A stretch of 64,000 nucleotides of DNA from Planctomycetota bacterium (lineage in GTDB: Bacteria > Planctomycetota > B15-G4 > SIAN01). A program made the position numbers and the translations under genes. The notes under the pieces were generated by a model. It was not told the origin of the DNA and did not search any database. It was given only the letters and a program-made list of their open reading frames with translations. Shown piece by piece: positions 47,012-55,326 of this stretch. The DNA lies in NCBI GenBank assembly GCA_028289345.1, contig JANQQL010000005.1, positions 1 to 64,000 on the forward strand. The letters run 5' to 3'. The first letter of the stretch is position 1. Every line of letters starts with the position of its first letter.

Positions 47012-47563
47012 GCCACGTGCCAGTTTCCAATCACGCTCCACCTGCCGAGTGGACAGGTTCAACACTTTGGCGGCTTCCTTGTGGCTAAGGCCGGCGAAGA
47101 AACGCAGTTCGACGACTTGAGCGAGCCGAGGCTCTCGCTGGACCAGGTCCTCGAGCGCATCGTCTAGGGCTCCGAGGTCCGCTGAGTTTGCCTCGTACTG
47201 AGCGGCGATCTGATCCAGCAGGACGCGCTCGCCGGGTGGTTTGCGAATCTGGCGAGACTTGCCGCGGGCATGGTCCACCAGAACGGAGCGCATCGCCGTC
47301 GCGGCCGACTGAATGAGATGGCGACGATCCTCCCATGGGATGTCGCAGCTCTTGAAGATGCGCAGTAGCGATTCGTGAAGAAGTGCCGTTGGTTGCAGCG
47401 TGTGATCGGGGGGTTGCCCCCGCATCTTGTTCCGTGCAAGACCGAGCAGCTCCTCGTACACCAGGGGTGCAAGAACATCCGCTGGATTCCCCTGTCCTTC
47501 GCGCAGTAAAGCGAGGGCCTCGGTGACGGTTCCAGGAATGTCGGTGGGATGAGAATGGGTCAT
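46982..47563 (-). CDS. ECF-type sigma factor
   Basis: 193 residues; GAGGAG 7 bases before ATG 47563. The sequence has the pattern of the planctomycete ECF group linked to Ser/Thr kinases: T-E-A-L-A-L-L, L-A-P-L-V-Y-E-E-L-L-G-L-A-R, L-Q-P-T-A-L-L-H-E-S, R-S-V-L-V-D-H-A-R, and region 4 with F-F-A-G-L-S-H-K-E-A-A and R-Q-V-E-R-D-W. No anti-sigma gene follows. It overlaps the kinase gene tail to tail by 30 bp, so phosphorylation by that kinase is a plausible control, by analogy with linked pairs elsewhere. No target promoter was identified. Confidence 0.9.
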   Translation of the reverse strand: MTHSHPTDIPGTVTEALALLREGQGNPADVLAPLVYEELLGLARNKMRGQPPDHTLQPTALLHESLLRIFKSCDIPWEDRRHLIQSAATAMRSVLVDHARGKSRQIRKPPGERVLLDQIAAQYEANSADLGALDDALEDLVQREPRLAQVVELRFFAGLSHKEAAKVLNLSTRQVERDWKLARGLLRDALCDE

Positions 47564-48065
47564 CGTTGGCTCCTCTTCCAGAGTGCCGAAACTAAAGTCT
47601 AACCTCGTTGGCGGTTCACCAAATAGTGCGGAGCGTCCCCTCTGGACAGGTGTCTCCTTTTGGGATTCGTGTCGGCTCTCGCCACAGGCTGTCGTTGAAG
47701 TGCTGAATGATGGCTCATCCGCTCGGTGGCGCCGGTAGGCAAACAGGATCGCATTCTCCAGGCAAAGGAGGTCTCATCCCACTCCGGTTGCCATCGACCA
47801 TGCAGTGCTTGCCATCCCATGGCAAGCAAGGATGCGCGACGGGCAGCCGAGAGAAGTCTCCATGAGGGCCAGGACAGGGTCTTCATCAACGGCCGGATCA
47901 CGCAACGCGGATGCTTCCTCGGACAGGCATCGCTCCGCAGAGACATCAGCGAGTGTGCCAAGCACGACCGCGCGAATCGGAATCGCCAAGCCTCGGGAAT
48001 GAGTGAATCGAAACCGAACTCCGATACAGCCGCACCGAACCGCCCAGCACGTACAGCTCAAAACA
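47564..48065. other. Intergenic region, nothing recognised
   Basis: About 500 bp between two minus-strand genes. Open frames on both strands have no motif or ribosome binding site. May carry the sigma gene promoter at its low-coordinate side of 47563. Confidence 0.35.
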
Positions 48066-51000
48066 TCAAAACTCCGCGTGAATCGACAACCTTTGAACGG
48101 TGGGGCGCGATGTTTCCGGTGTGACTTCGCCTCCATCGGCGGCGAGGTCGAAGGTGACTCGATATCGGACGAACTGCTGGCCATTGGCGACGGCGGGGGT
48201 GGGAGCCCATTCTCCGGGGGCGGGAGTGATCGAATCAGGATCGATCTCTCGAGCGCCATCCGCCACTGCGCTTGCTCCTTGGAACTCGACGCGCACGGTC
48301 GTTCCCGGCGGGACATAGTGGGAACGGGGCTCCCCTCCGGGCAGGAAGGATCCGGGCTTCAGGGGGTCTTCCTGGCCGAGGAAATCGACGCGAATGTCGG
48401 CGTTCTTCGGGTCGAAGACATTGCCGTGATCATCGGTCAGGACGTAGCCCTGTTCATCCAGACCCTGAAACCGAAACACGGGGTTGGTTCCCACGGGCGG
48501 ACGGCGGATGACCCGACCCAAGTCGTACCAGTCCGACACGGCGACGCTGACGTTCGTGAATTCCGTGGGGTTGAGCAAGTTCTTCGAGTCCAGCCAGGTT
48601 CGCCGCGGAGTGAAGGCGAAGTCCTCGACCGTTGCCACTTTTCCGAGCGGTACCTGTAGCTGAACGATTCCCGCAGAACCGTCGCCACCGGCGCCGGGAT
48701 ACTGGAAGGGATCTAGCTCATTGCCTTCTTCGTCCACGAGCGTGCTGCAACCCATGGCACCGGGGAGCTGGGAGGTTGTCGGCGCCCCCTTCCCGCCCAA
48801 CACATGGAAGCGAACCCCGGGTCGCACGGTGACGCTCGTCGCAGAACGAACCAGGATCGCGCCGCCAGAACCGCCGCCTCCGGATCCCGAAAAGTTCCCG
48901 CAACCAATCGACTCACCGCCGCCGCCTCGCCCTCCGCCACATCGGATCCGACAGGATCCAGTGAACTCGATGGGACCCAATGCTTCAATCGACAGCGCTC
49001 CCCCACCGCCACCGCCCGATCCACCCCGTGCATCTTCCACGGAGCTGGCGAACCTCCAGGGAGGCCCCCTGCCAAAGAACCGCTCGGGAATACAGATGCG
49101 GTCGTTTCTCGGATCGTCATCGTTCTTGCACCAGTGGCCGCAATAGTAGCTGTCTAGTGCGGAGCCTCCCGCACCGCCACCCTGGCCACCGATGACCTCG
49201 GTCACCTCTCCTCGCGGCCCAATGAAGTTGTTGTTGCGATCGTCGTCTCCGAACACCGCGTCACCGCCGATCCCGGCGCGGAGGACATCGTAGTCCTCAT
49301 GGGTTGCCGGAGTTCGGAGGATGTATCCGCCTTGGCCATCCGCCAAGACGTTCCCGATCCCATGGGGCCTTCGACCTCCGCGGTTCAAGAAAGACCCGCC
49401 ACCGCCGCCCGGTGGTTTGTATCCGTTGCTGTGGGTGTTCAACGTCTCGGCACATTGGATCTCGTGGTCCTTTCCAAAGAACGAGTCGTCGACGACCTCC
49501 CGGCGACAAAAGCTCTTGCCGTTTTGACGAACTTCCTCCCAGTCCGGAGGGCAATCTTCCCCCTCGGGTTTCAGATACTTCTCGCGACCGATGTTTCGGT
49601 CCAAGGTGCCGCTTTCCCCGCCGCGACCACCGATTTGCTCGCGATCCCGCGGCCCCCATCCGTGGCCCCCCGATGGCGGGGAGATCTGGTTCAACTTGCG
49701 GACGAAGTTTCCCCGGAAGACCGAAGGCTGCCCCTCGCCACCGCGGCCTCCTCCCGGACCACCACGGCCCCCTGGCCGCGATGTCGTGGCGGAATCGACA
49801 TTCAGCTCGTTGGTCCCGTTCTGAGCATCCATGAGAATGCTCCCGGAGATGCGTACGGAACCAGTCGCCGCCAGGACGAGGGGATTGGGGCCTCGTGGCT
49901 CCAGGTGAACTCCCTCGGGAATGTCGATGTCCGTGAACGGAAACACTCCGCCAACGATGGTCATCCCCGAAGGCGCATCCGGCGTCGACCCGTCGGAAAG
50001 AGGAAACTCCTGGCTGGTGGTGTCCAAGACAATCTTGCGCGGTTGAGTCGGTCGATCCGGCGGGAAGGGAATGAACCTGCCCAGCTCGCCGTTGCCGTGG
50101 AAGTTGAAGCTCGGCTGCAATACGTTGGATTCGAACTCGTCCCACTGGGCCGCCACCACCCCCGGTTCCAGCGCGTCGAGATTGCGACGGCCCTTGCCAT
50201 CAAAGTCTTCGATCAAGGTGTCTCGGATCGTGCTGCGAGGCGCGGCCGCAACGGTAAAGGTCGCAGCAATGCGCGTCCCCGAGGCAGCATCCCCAGCGTC
50301 CGACAATCCTCGAAGACCAACGGGGTACTCCAACGCGAGCAGATGACCGAATGGAAGAATGCCGCTCGGCTCGATCTCCACGAGCGACATGCCCAACTCG
50401 TTGGAGACCAGACGAACATCGACGCCCAGCGTGACTCCCAACGGGGCGTGGGCAGGGCGATCGTCAAGATCCACGAGCAGGAACCCACTCAGGTTTTCCT
50501 TCGTCGGCTGAAGGGGCCCGTCGAACTTCATGTGGAACTTGCGTCTCTTCGGAAACAAGCCCTCGGGGTCGCGATACAGACCCGGGGTGACCTGGCTCGC
50601 CCCGTCGGACGGGTCACTCGACACGAGGCGCGGCCGACGCGGTTCCAACCCGAGGTAGTAGTGTTCCACCACGGTTGTCGTGCGAAACGTCAAGAACACA
50701 TCGGATGAGTTGGTTGGGTGAGGGTAGGCCGCTCGCAGCTCCGGATTCACTCGGGCGATGAATTCCGGCCAGGTGTTGGGACCGATGGCGACATGATAGA
50801 AACGGTCCGGTGCGAGCCCGGCATCCCCCTCCGCTCCCTCCCGAGCTTCGATCGTGGGAAGATCCGGAGTGAACACAACGCGGTGTCCGGTCACCTCATA
50901 GGTGCCCGCAACACGCTTCCCCGTACTTTGGTCCTCGATCACAATCCGCCGCGGATCCAACTGCCCGGGGTTTGGTTGCCCGCTAAAGGTGAATTCAATC

Positions 51001-51215
51001 TGCTGCACCAAAGGAGCGCTTTGTGGTGCCTCACTCGGTTCTTCCAGATTCACATCCCAAGGGTCGAGGAACGCGATCGATTCGAGAGTCGCTTCCCGAT
51101 CGAAGCTGCGACCTCCTCCTCCACCTCCACAAGCGACCATGAGGAAGCTGACAGCAATGAACCACGGGGATAGCCGGAGACCGACCGGTGCATGACCAGG
51201 CTGAGGAGGATTCAT
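48066..51215 (-). CDS. Large Gly-rich lipoprotein with SbsA-like Ig domains
   Basis: 1049 residues from ATG 51215, chosen because a lipoprotein signal follows (W-F-I-A-V-S-F-L-M-V-A-C, the lipobox being L-M-V-A-C); the frame stays open about 115 codons further upstream, but this part has no signal or ribosome binding site. The next part has SbsA/Big-like Ig-fold sequence (I-E-F-T-F-S-G-Q-P, H-R-V-V-F-T-P-D, V-S-S-D-P-S-D-G-A-S-Q-V). The middle third is rich in Gly and Arg with alternating G-G-x-G-G (P-G-G-R-G-G-P-G-G-G-R-G-G), with some Cys. It is probably anchored on the cell surface and forms a flexible shell component; no catalytic motif is visible. Confidence 0.8.
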   Translation of the reverse strand: MNPPQPGHAPVGLRLSPWFIAVSFLMVACGGGGGGRSFDREATLESIAFLDPWDVNLEEPSEAPQSAPLVQQIEFTFSGQPNPGQLDPRRIVIEDQSTGKRVAGTYEVTGHRVVFTPDLPTIEAREGAEGDAGLAPDRFYHVAIGPNTWPEFIARVNPELRAAYPHPTNSSDVFLTFRTTTVVEHYYLGLEPRRPRLVSSDPSDGASQVTPGLYRDPEGLFPKRRKFHMKFDGPLQPTKENLSGFLLVDLDDRPAHAPLGVTLGVDVRLVSNELGMSLVEIEPSGILPFGHLLALEYPVGLRGLSDAGDAASGTRIAATFTVAAAPRSTIRDTLIEDFDGKGRRNLDALEPGVVAAQWDEFESNVLQPSFNFHGNGELGRFIPFPPDRPTQPRKIVLDTTSQEFPLSDGSTPDAPSGMTIVGGVFPFTDIDIPEGVHLEPRGPNPLVLAATGSVRISGSILMDAQNGTNELNVDSATTSRPGGRGGPGGGRGGEGQPSVFRGNFVRKLNQISPPSGGHGWGPRDREQIGGRGGESGTLDRNIGREKYLKPEGEDCPPDWEEVRQNGKSFCRREVVDDSFFGKDHEIQCAETLNTHSNGYKPPGGGGGSFLNRGGRRPHGIGNVLADGQGGYILRTPATHEDYDVLRAGIGGDAVFGDDDRNNNFIGPRGEVTEVIGGQGGGAGGSALDSYYCGHWCKNDDDPRNDRICIPERFFGRGPPWRFASSVEDARGGSGGGGGGALSIEALGPIEFTGSCRIRCGGGRGGGGESIGCGNFSGSGGGGSGGAILVRSATSVTVRPGVRFHVLGGKGAPTTSQLPGAMGCSTLVDEEGNELDPFQYPGAGGDGSAGIVQLQVPLGKVATVEDFAFTPRRTWLDSKNLLNPTEFTNVSVAVSDWYDLGRVIRRPPVGTNPVFRFQGLDEQGYVLTDDHGNVFDPKNADIRVDFLGQEDPLKPGSFLPGGEPRSHYVPPGTTVRVEFQGASAVADGAREIDPDSITPAPGEWAPTPAVANGQQFVRYRVTFDLAADGGEVTPETSRPTVQRLSIHAEF

Positions 51216-51983
51216 GGCGCTCTCGGCGTCGAGAAGATCGGGGGGATGACGTTGCCGGGGCGTTGTTCTTGATGGCGCGTTTTTGACTCCGCGCAAGAGA
51301 GACCTTCCCAGAACTGGTGAGTGTGCGCAACTGTGAGGTCCCCGCACCCCCGGGGCATTCCGAGAAACTCGAACCAGCCGAGGCCTGTCGAAAAAGGCGC
51401 GATTTGCGAGCCAGCGGAGCGAGCCCAGGAGATTGTTCCGAGGACAGGCATCTCGGCTCACAACCACCAGCCACGCGCCTCGCGTTCTTTGAGCGCTTCC
51501 ACTTGTCGCGGTGATGACACCTGCGACGCCGCTCCAGCCGTCGGCGCGATGCTCGAGCAACTCACACGGAGCCCGAGTCCCTCGTTCGTGATCCGGATTT
51601 GATCGACGGTGCCGCGGTCGATGATCAGCCTGATGTCCTCCTCGTCGAACCGGTGATCACCGCGAGAAAAAGCCACTGGCCGAACGGTTCGTACGAACGA
51701 GTCGCCGGTTCGATCCGTAGAGAGAGCACGATCCGTGTGATTCCACTTGTCGCAAAACACTTGCAACGACCAGTCAGCGATTTCGCGGCGATGAGGCCGA
51801 CCAAGAGCATCGGCGACTCAAGCCTGACGGAGGCGCGAACTTGGCCAAACTGATTCGACATCCAGACCTTGACTCGACGTACGCTTCGGCTGCGTCGAGT
51901 ACTCGTCACGCCTCGCGCGACTGCGGAGCGAGGACGCAAGGACCGTTCAGTTTCCCTCTCACCAATTCCGGCGGGCGAGCTCC
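51216..51983. other. Intergenic region with a possible broken gene
   Basis: About 770 bp between the Gly-rich lipoprotein (-) and an unknown exported protein (+). Apart from the two overlapping minus-strand frames at 51458-51939 nothing is recognised. Confidence 0.3.
51458..51939 (-). pseudogene. Possible frameshifted small gene
   Basis: Two minus-strand frames overlap: 51625-51939 (R-L-E-S-P-M-L-L-V-G-L-I-A-A-K) and 51458-51766 (R-T-V-R-P-V-A-F-S-R-G-D-H-R-F). Each looks protein-like over its own half and together they would read as one product if a single base were added or lost near 51765. No family was recognised. It could also be chance. Confidence 0.25.
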
Positions 51984-52802
51984 ATGAAACAGATCCCTAG
52001 CCTTGGCTTTCACAAGCAACGACTGGCCAACCTTCTCTGCCTTCTGATCGGAGCAGTGACCGCAACTGGCTTCTTGAATGAGGAAAGCGGCGTCTCAGAG
52101 ACGCCTCGAGACAAGTTTGAGTGGAACTGGAAAGAGAGAAAAGTCTGGGTGGAACGCCAGAATGACCCGCGAACGTGGAACATGGACGTCTTCCATGAAG
52201 ACTTGTCATTTGTCACCGGAGAGTCGTACAAGAGCTTACCCATCAAGCCTGCCATCACGTGGATGCCGACTCCCCATCCCGAGTACTCAAATTGGGGAGG
52301 AGCGCTCTCCCAAGTACCGCTAGACATCGAAGACAAAGCGATCAGCTCCGCCCTGTTCACTTGGGGGAACTTTCGCGAAAACCGGGCCATGTTCGAGAAA
52401 CCCAGCCATCAACGAGCGACCTACTTGAATCTGCACGTGCTGACGGATGCAGAGAATCTCAAGAACAAGACGAACAACTATTCTTCTCGAAACTTCCCAC
52501 ACGTCTTGGTCACTGGAAAATACAAGACTTCGGTTGGTGACATTGACTATGTCGCCATGGGCCTCGCCGATGGAAACTCGTATGCGATCATCGGCCAGCG
52601 GATCTTTGACTTGAACTTTGGTCGCACCATCCTCGTCGCCCCCCAAAAGGACGGATCCGTTCGATTTCTGCAAATGGACGGAGCCCCCAAGTCGTTCTTG
52701 AAAGCACAGACTCACGAGGTCTTTCGAAAGTACCACCACGATCTTCAAGCCGACCCGAAAGTGATTGAGTTCTTCTGCAACGATGAAGCGATTGGCAGCT
52801 AG
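51984..52802 (+). CDS. Unknown exported protein
   Basis: 272 residues, ATG 51984. The N-terminus is hydrophobic (L-A-N-L-L-C-L-L-I-G-A-V-T-A-T-G), a signal peptide. The mature part has many aromatic residues (F-E-W-N-W, W-N-M-D-V-F, I-T-W-M-P-T-P), Y-I-I-G-Q-type strands and a Cys near the C-terminus. No domain or catalytic motif was recognised. It is convergent with the gene at 53192. Confidence 0.65.
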   Translation: MKQIPSLGFHKQRLANLLCLLIGAVTATGFLNEESGVSETPRDKFEWNWKERKVWVERQNDPRTWNMDVFHEDLSFVTGESYKSLPIKPAITWMPTPHPEYSNWGGALSQVPLDIEDKAISSALFTWGNFRENRAMFEKPSHQRATYLNLHVLTDAENLKNKTNNYSSRNFPHVLVTGKYKTSVGDIDYVAMGLADGNSYAIIGQRIFDLNFGRTILVAPQKDGSVRFLQMDGAPKSFLKAQTHEVFRKYHHDLQADPKVIEFFCNDEAIGS

Positions 52803-53191
52803 AGCGTTCCGTCACTGAGAAGCTGAGGGTGCCGCTGGAACATAACCGCCCCCACCCATTTACGTGCGATGGGAGTTTTTACCCAGTTGACTTCCTGCTG
52901 GTGCCTGTCGACCCTCTCGGCGAGGTCAACCAGAAGCAATCGAGAGGCATTGGGACGGCGTTCATCCATCGATTCAATCGAGCCTCAAGAACCGGGCGTG
53001 TCGGGGTTACCGCAGAGCGATGCTGAACAGTAGGGGCTCAGCTCTAGCAACCTCGAAGGGCGAGACCACCTTCCAGTCGTTAGCTTGAGGCGGGTGGCGT
53101 GTGGTCATCTTCCCCGAGGAAGGACCGGTGGACCGCGACAGCCGCGAAGAGCGGGTCATCCGGCCGCCCGAAAACTCAGACGACGACGATT
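52803..53191. other. Intergenic region, nothing recognised
   Basis: About 390 bp between convergent genes. No strong hairpin, repeat or coding sequence was seen. Confidence 0.35.
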
Positions 53192-54856
53192 TCAGGTCTC
53201 GTCCGGATCCATCACCTGGTCGATAACGCCCGACAGTAGATCGACATGACCCGAAACATCTGCACTCGCTTCAGCCTTCTTCGAGTCCCGCACAAGAACT
53301 GTGCGCGCAGCGCTTACCGACCGTGACATGATTTCCTGCAGCCGCGCGACCTCGGTGTCGACAAGGACGCGCGCTCGCTCACGCCGGTCACTGAAGTCGT
53401 CCCACTCTCCCATTGCGGCCGCATCGTAGGCAATGCTCATACCGATGTTGCCGCACTGCTCCAAGATGCGGTCCAGATCCGGCCTTGGGGACTCCTTCCG
53501 AATGAACTCGCGCACGAAGTCCGCGATCGCGGCGTAGCGCGCCGTCGACATCGCGGCATCCAAAATATTGCCGAACGCAAGGTTCAAAAAGACATCCATC
53601 TCGAGATGGACCAGCAACACGGGCCAGTTGCAAACAGTGCGGCAGGACAGCATCTCTTCCACAAAATCACTCGTGTGGCGACGCAGCACGGCGACCTGCG
53701 CCGCCGCCGCAGGGTCTAGATTCACATGAAACTCGAACGGGATCTCCCCGGGCAGGTCGGCATCGTGACGCAGAACGATCGGCAGTAGAGCTTGGATCTC
53801 CTCCTGGAGACGTTCCACATCGCTTCGCAGGTCGACGGAATGAGGGAAGCGCGAAACGAGCCGTTCGAATGCTGCCGGATCATCGACAGTGCTGGCGTCC
53901 CGTGCGACCTCAAGATACAGCTCCTTGCCGGATTCTCTCAGCCGCTCCTGAGTCGCGAAGAACCACTGTCGACGCTGAAAACGCTGTTCGTCCAGCACGA
54001 GAATCGTATGCCGCTCAGCCCGTCTCGCGGCGAGTGCCTCTAGTTCGTAGCGCAGCCCGTTCGATTGGTTCGAGACGTAAACCAGATATCCCGATGCGGA
54101 CGGCATGAGTTCGGCGATGCGTCTTTTCCAAGACAATGGGTTAAGGAACACGCCAGCTTCATGAGAGCGCGCGAACTCGGCGACAGCGCCGAGGCTGTTC
54201 CCTCCTTGTGCAAGAGCGATCCCGATGATTTGCATTGCCCAAAGAAGATCCGAAGGACTGAGCGCCTTGACAACGTTCAGGTCTGCCGCGAGATCGGTGA
54301 GCACACGGACGTCGAAACTGAAGTCTTCCACTGAGGTCAGACCAACTCCGGCGGAACCCTCTGACACGGCGAGGTCGTAGTCGGTCGCACGCAGATAGAG
54401 GAGTGTCGGCAGGTCCAGCGTCCCCGACGCAATCTGACGTCGTTTGATGTTCTGGATCTTGTGTGACATGTATAGGAACACGAAGTAGTCCCATGCGTAT
54501 CGCATTCGCTTCGCGTTCTGCATTGAGAACGCTGGCAGCACGACGGCATCTTCAGCAACCTTTGGGCGGAGATTTGTGTCCATGCACCCTTCGCGAATCA
54601 AGTCGTGCAAGTCCCGCTGGATCTCGAATCCGTACGCCACATACATCCGGTAGACACCACGCCCGTGAAGGGACATGACAGCTTCGGCAACCTCGTCAAG
54701 AGCCCTAAGGGCGCGATTGCAAAACAGATCAGGCAGTTTGTCCATCCTCGCTTTTCTCCAAACTCCCTCTGCATAGGACTTGGCGCCGAGGGTTTGCAAA
54801 CTCAGCGGATGCCCCGCAATCTCCCTCTTGTCTGTCACGATCAGAGTCGTCGGCAC
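53192..54856 (-). CDS. Unknown protein, possibly 5'-truncated by frameshifts
   Basis: 554 residues from GTG 54856; an in-frame stop lies about 40 bases upstream. No signal peptide or membrane helix is visible. The sequence is mostly helical. The middle (I-A-E-L-M-P-S-A-S-G-Y-L-V-Y-V-S-N, then G-L-R-Y-E-L-E-A-L and H-T-I-L-V-L-D-E) resembles the second half of a TIR-like Rossmann fold and recalls the C-terminal domain of the ankyrin protein at 524-2773; this is tentative. The natural gene probably started further upstream, in a region where adjoining open stretches lie in different frames (54857-55302). Whether the shortened protein is functional is unknown. Confidence 0.65.
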   Translation of the reverse strand: MPTTLIVTDKREIAGHPLSLQTLGAKSYAEGVWRKARMDKLPDLFCNRALRALDEVAEAVMSLHGRGVYRMYVAYGFEIQRDLHDLIREGCMDTNLRPKVAEDAVVLPAFSMQNAKRMRYAWDYFVFLYMSHKIQNIKRRQIASGTLDLPTLLYLRATDYDLAVSEGSAGVGLTSVEDFSFDVRVLTDLAADLNVVKALSPSDLLWAMQIIGIALAQGGNSLGAVAEFARSHEAGVFLNPLSWKRRIAELMPSASGYLVYVSNQSNGLRYELEALAARRAERHTILVLDEQRFQRRQWFFATQERLRESGKELYLEVARDASTVDDPAAFERLVSRFPHSVDLRSDVERLQEEIQALLPIVLRHDADLPGEIPFEFHVNLDPAAAAQVAVLRRHTSDFVEEMLSCRTVCNWPVLLVHLEMDVFLNLAFGNILDAAMSTARYAAIADFVREFIRKESPRPDLDRILEQCGNIGMSIAYDAAAMGEWDDFSDRRERARVLVDTEVARLQEIMSRSVSAARTVLVRDSKKAEASADVSGHVDLLSGVIDQVMDPDET

Positions 54857-55302
54857 GACCAGAACATCGGTATCGAACTGCTCGAACCCGTACTCTCACC
54901 TTCTCGAACCAATGGTCGTGCTCGAAGCCGGAAGCAAACTGGGCGGCCTGCTTCGTCACGACCACCGACACGCTGCCTGAAAGCGGGCGTCGATCGACCA
55001 CTCGCACCCTACCAGACGTTGCAGCTCCGAAGCGTCACAGCCAGGCGCAACGCAGACCAGAAAGTGCCACTGCGTAATGTTGCGGGGGCGACTGATGCGC
55101 TCGTGTTCAAAACCTCGACTGGGACGAGCACATGACGACCACCGACCGAGCGATTCTCCTTCCACCTTTGCCAAGGTTTTTCTAGCTCTACAAGGGGAGC
55201 CGAAGCCACTTTGCAAGGGTGACGCCAAGGTTTCATCAATCGCCTGAACTTCGGCTGCATCCCCCATGGCCACGGAGGGTTCTCCACGCCACGCGGCCTC
55301 AC
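54857..55302 (-). pseudogene. Frameshifted 5' part of the gene at 53192
   Basis: Upstream of GTG 54856 three open stretches in different frames follow each other: one around 55302-55075 (G-G-R-H-V-L-V-P-V-E-V), one around 55080-54956 (N-I-T-Q-W-H-F-L-V-C-V-A-P-G) and one around 54980-54890 (T-K-Q-A-A-Q-F-A-S-G-F-E-H-D-H-W-F-E-K-V-R). The last would join the frame of the downstream gene (Y-G-F-E-Q-F-D-T-D-V-L-V-V-P) by one base change near 54890. I infer a gene decayed, or misassembled, by at least two frameshifts. None of the fragments has a clear family. Confidence 0.35.
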
Positions 55303-55326
55303 GCTGCGGCGGAGTTTTGGCTCGGC

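Noticed and set aside
49299-50708. Plus-strand open frame of 469 codons
   Set aside because: It is the antisense of the Gly-rich lipoprotein; Gly/Arg-rich coding sequence leaves the opposite strand free of stops. The product is Arg/His/Pro-rich without motifs.
51872-51900. 8-bp inverted repeat ACTCGACG/CGTCGAGT as a terminator
   Set aside because: The loop is 13 bases, there is no T-tract, and the position is not just past a stop codon; such repeats are expected by chance in GC-rich DNA.
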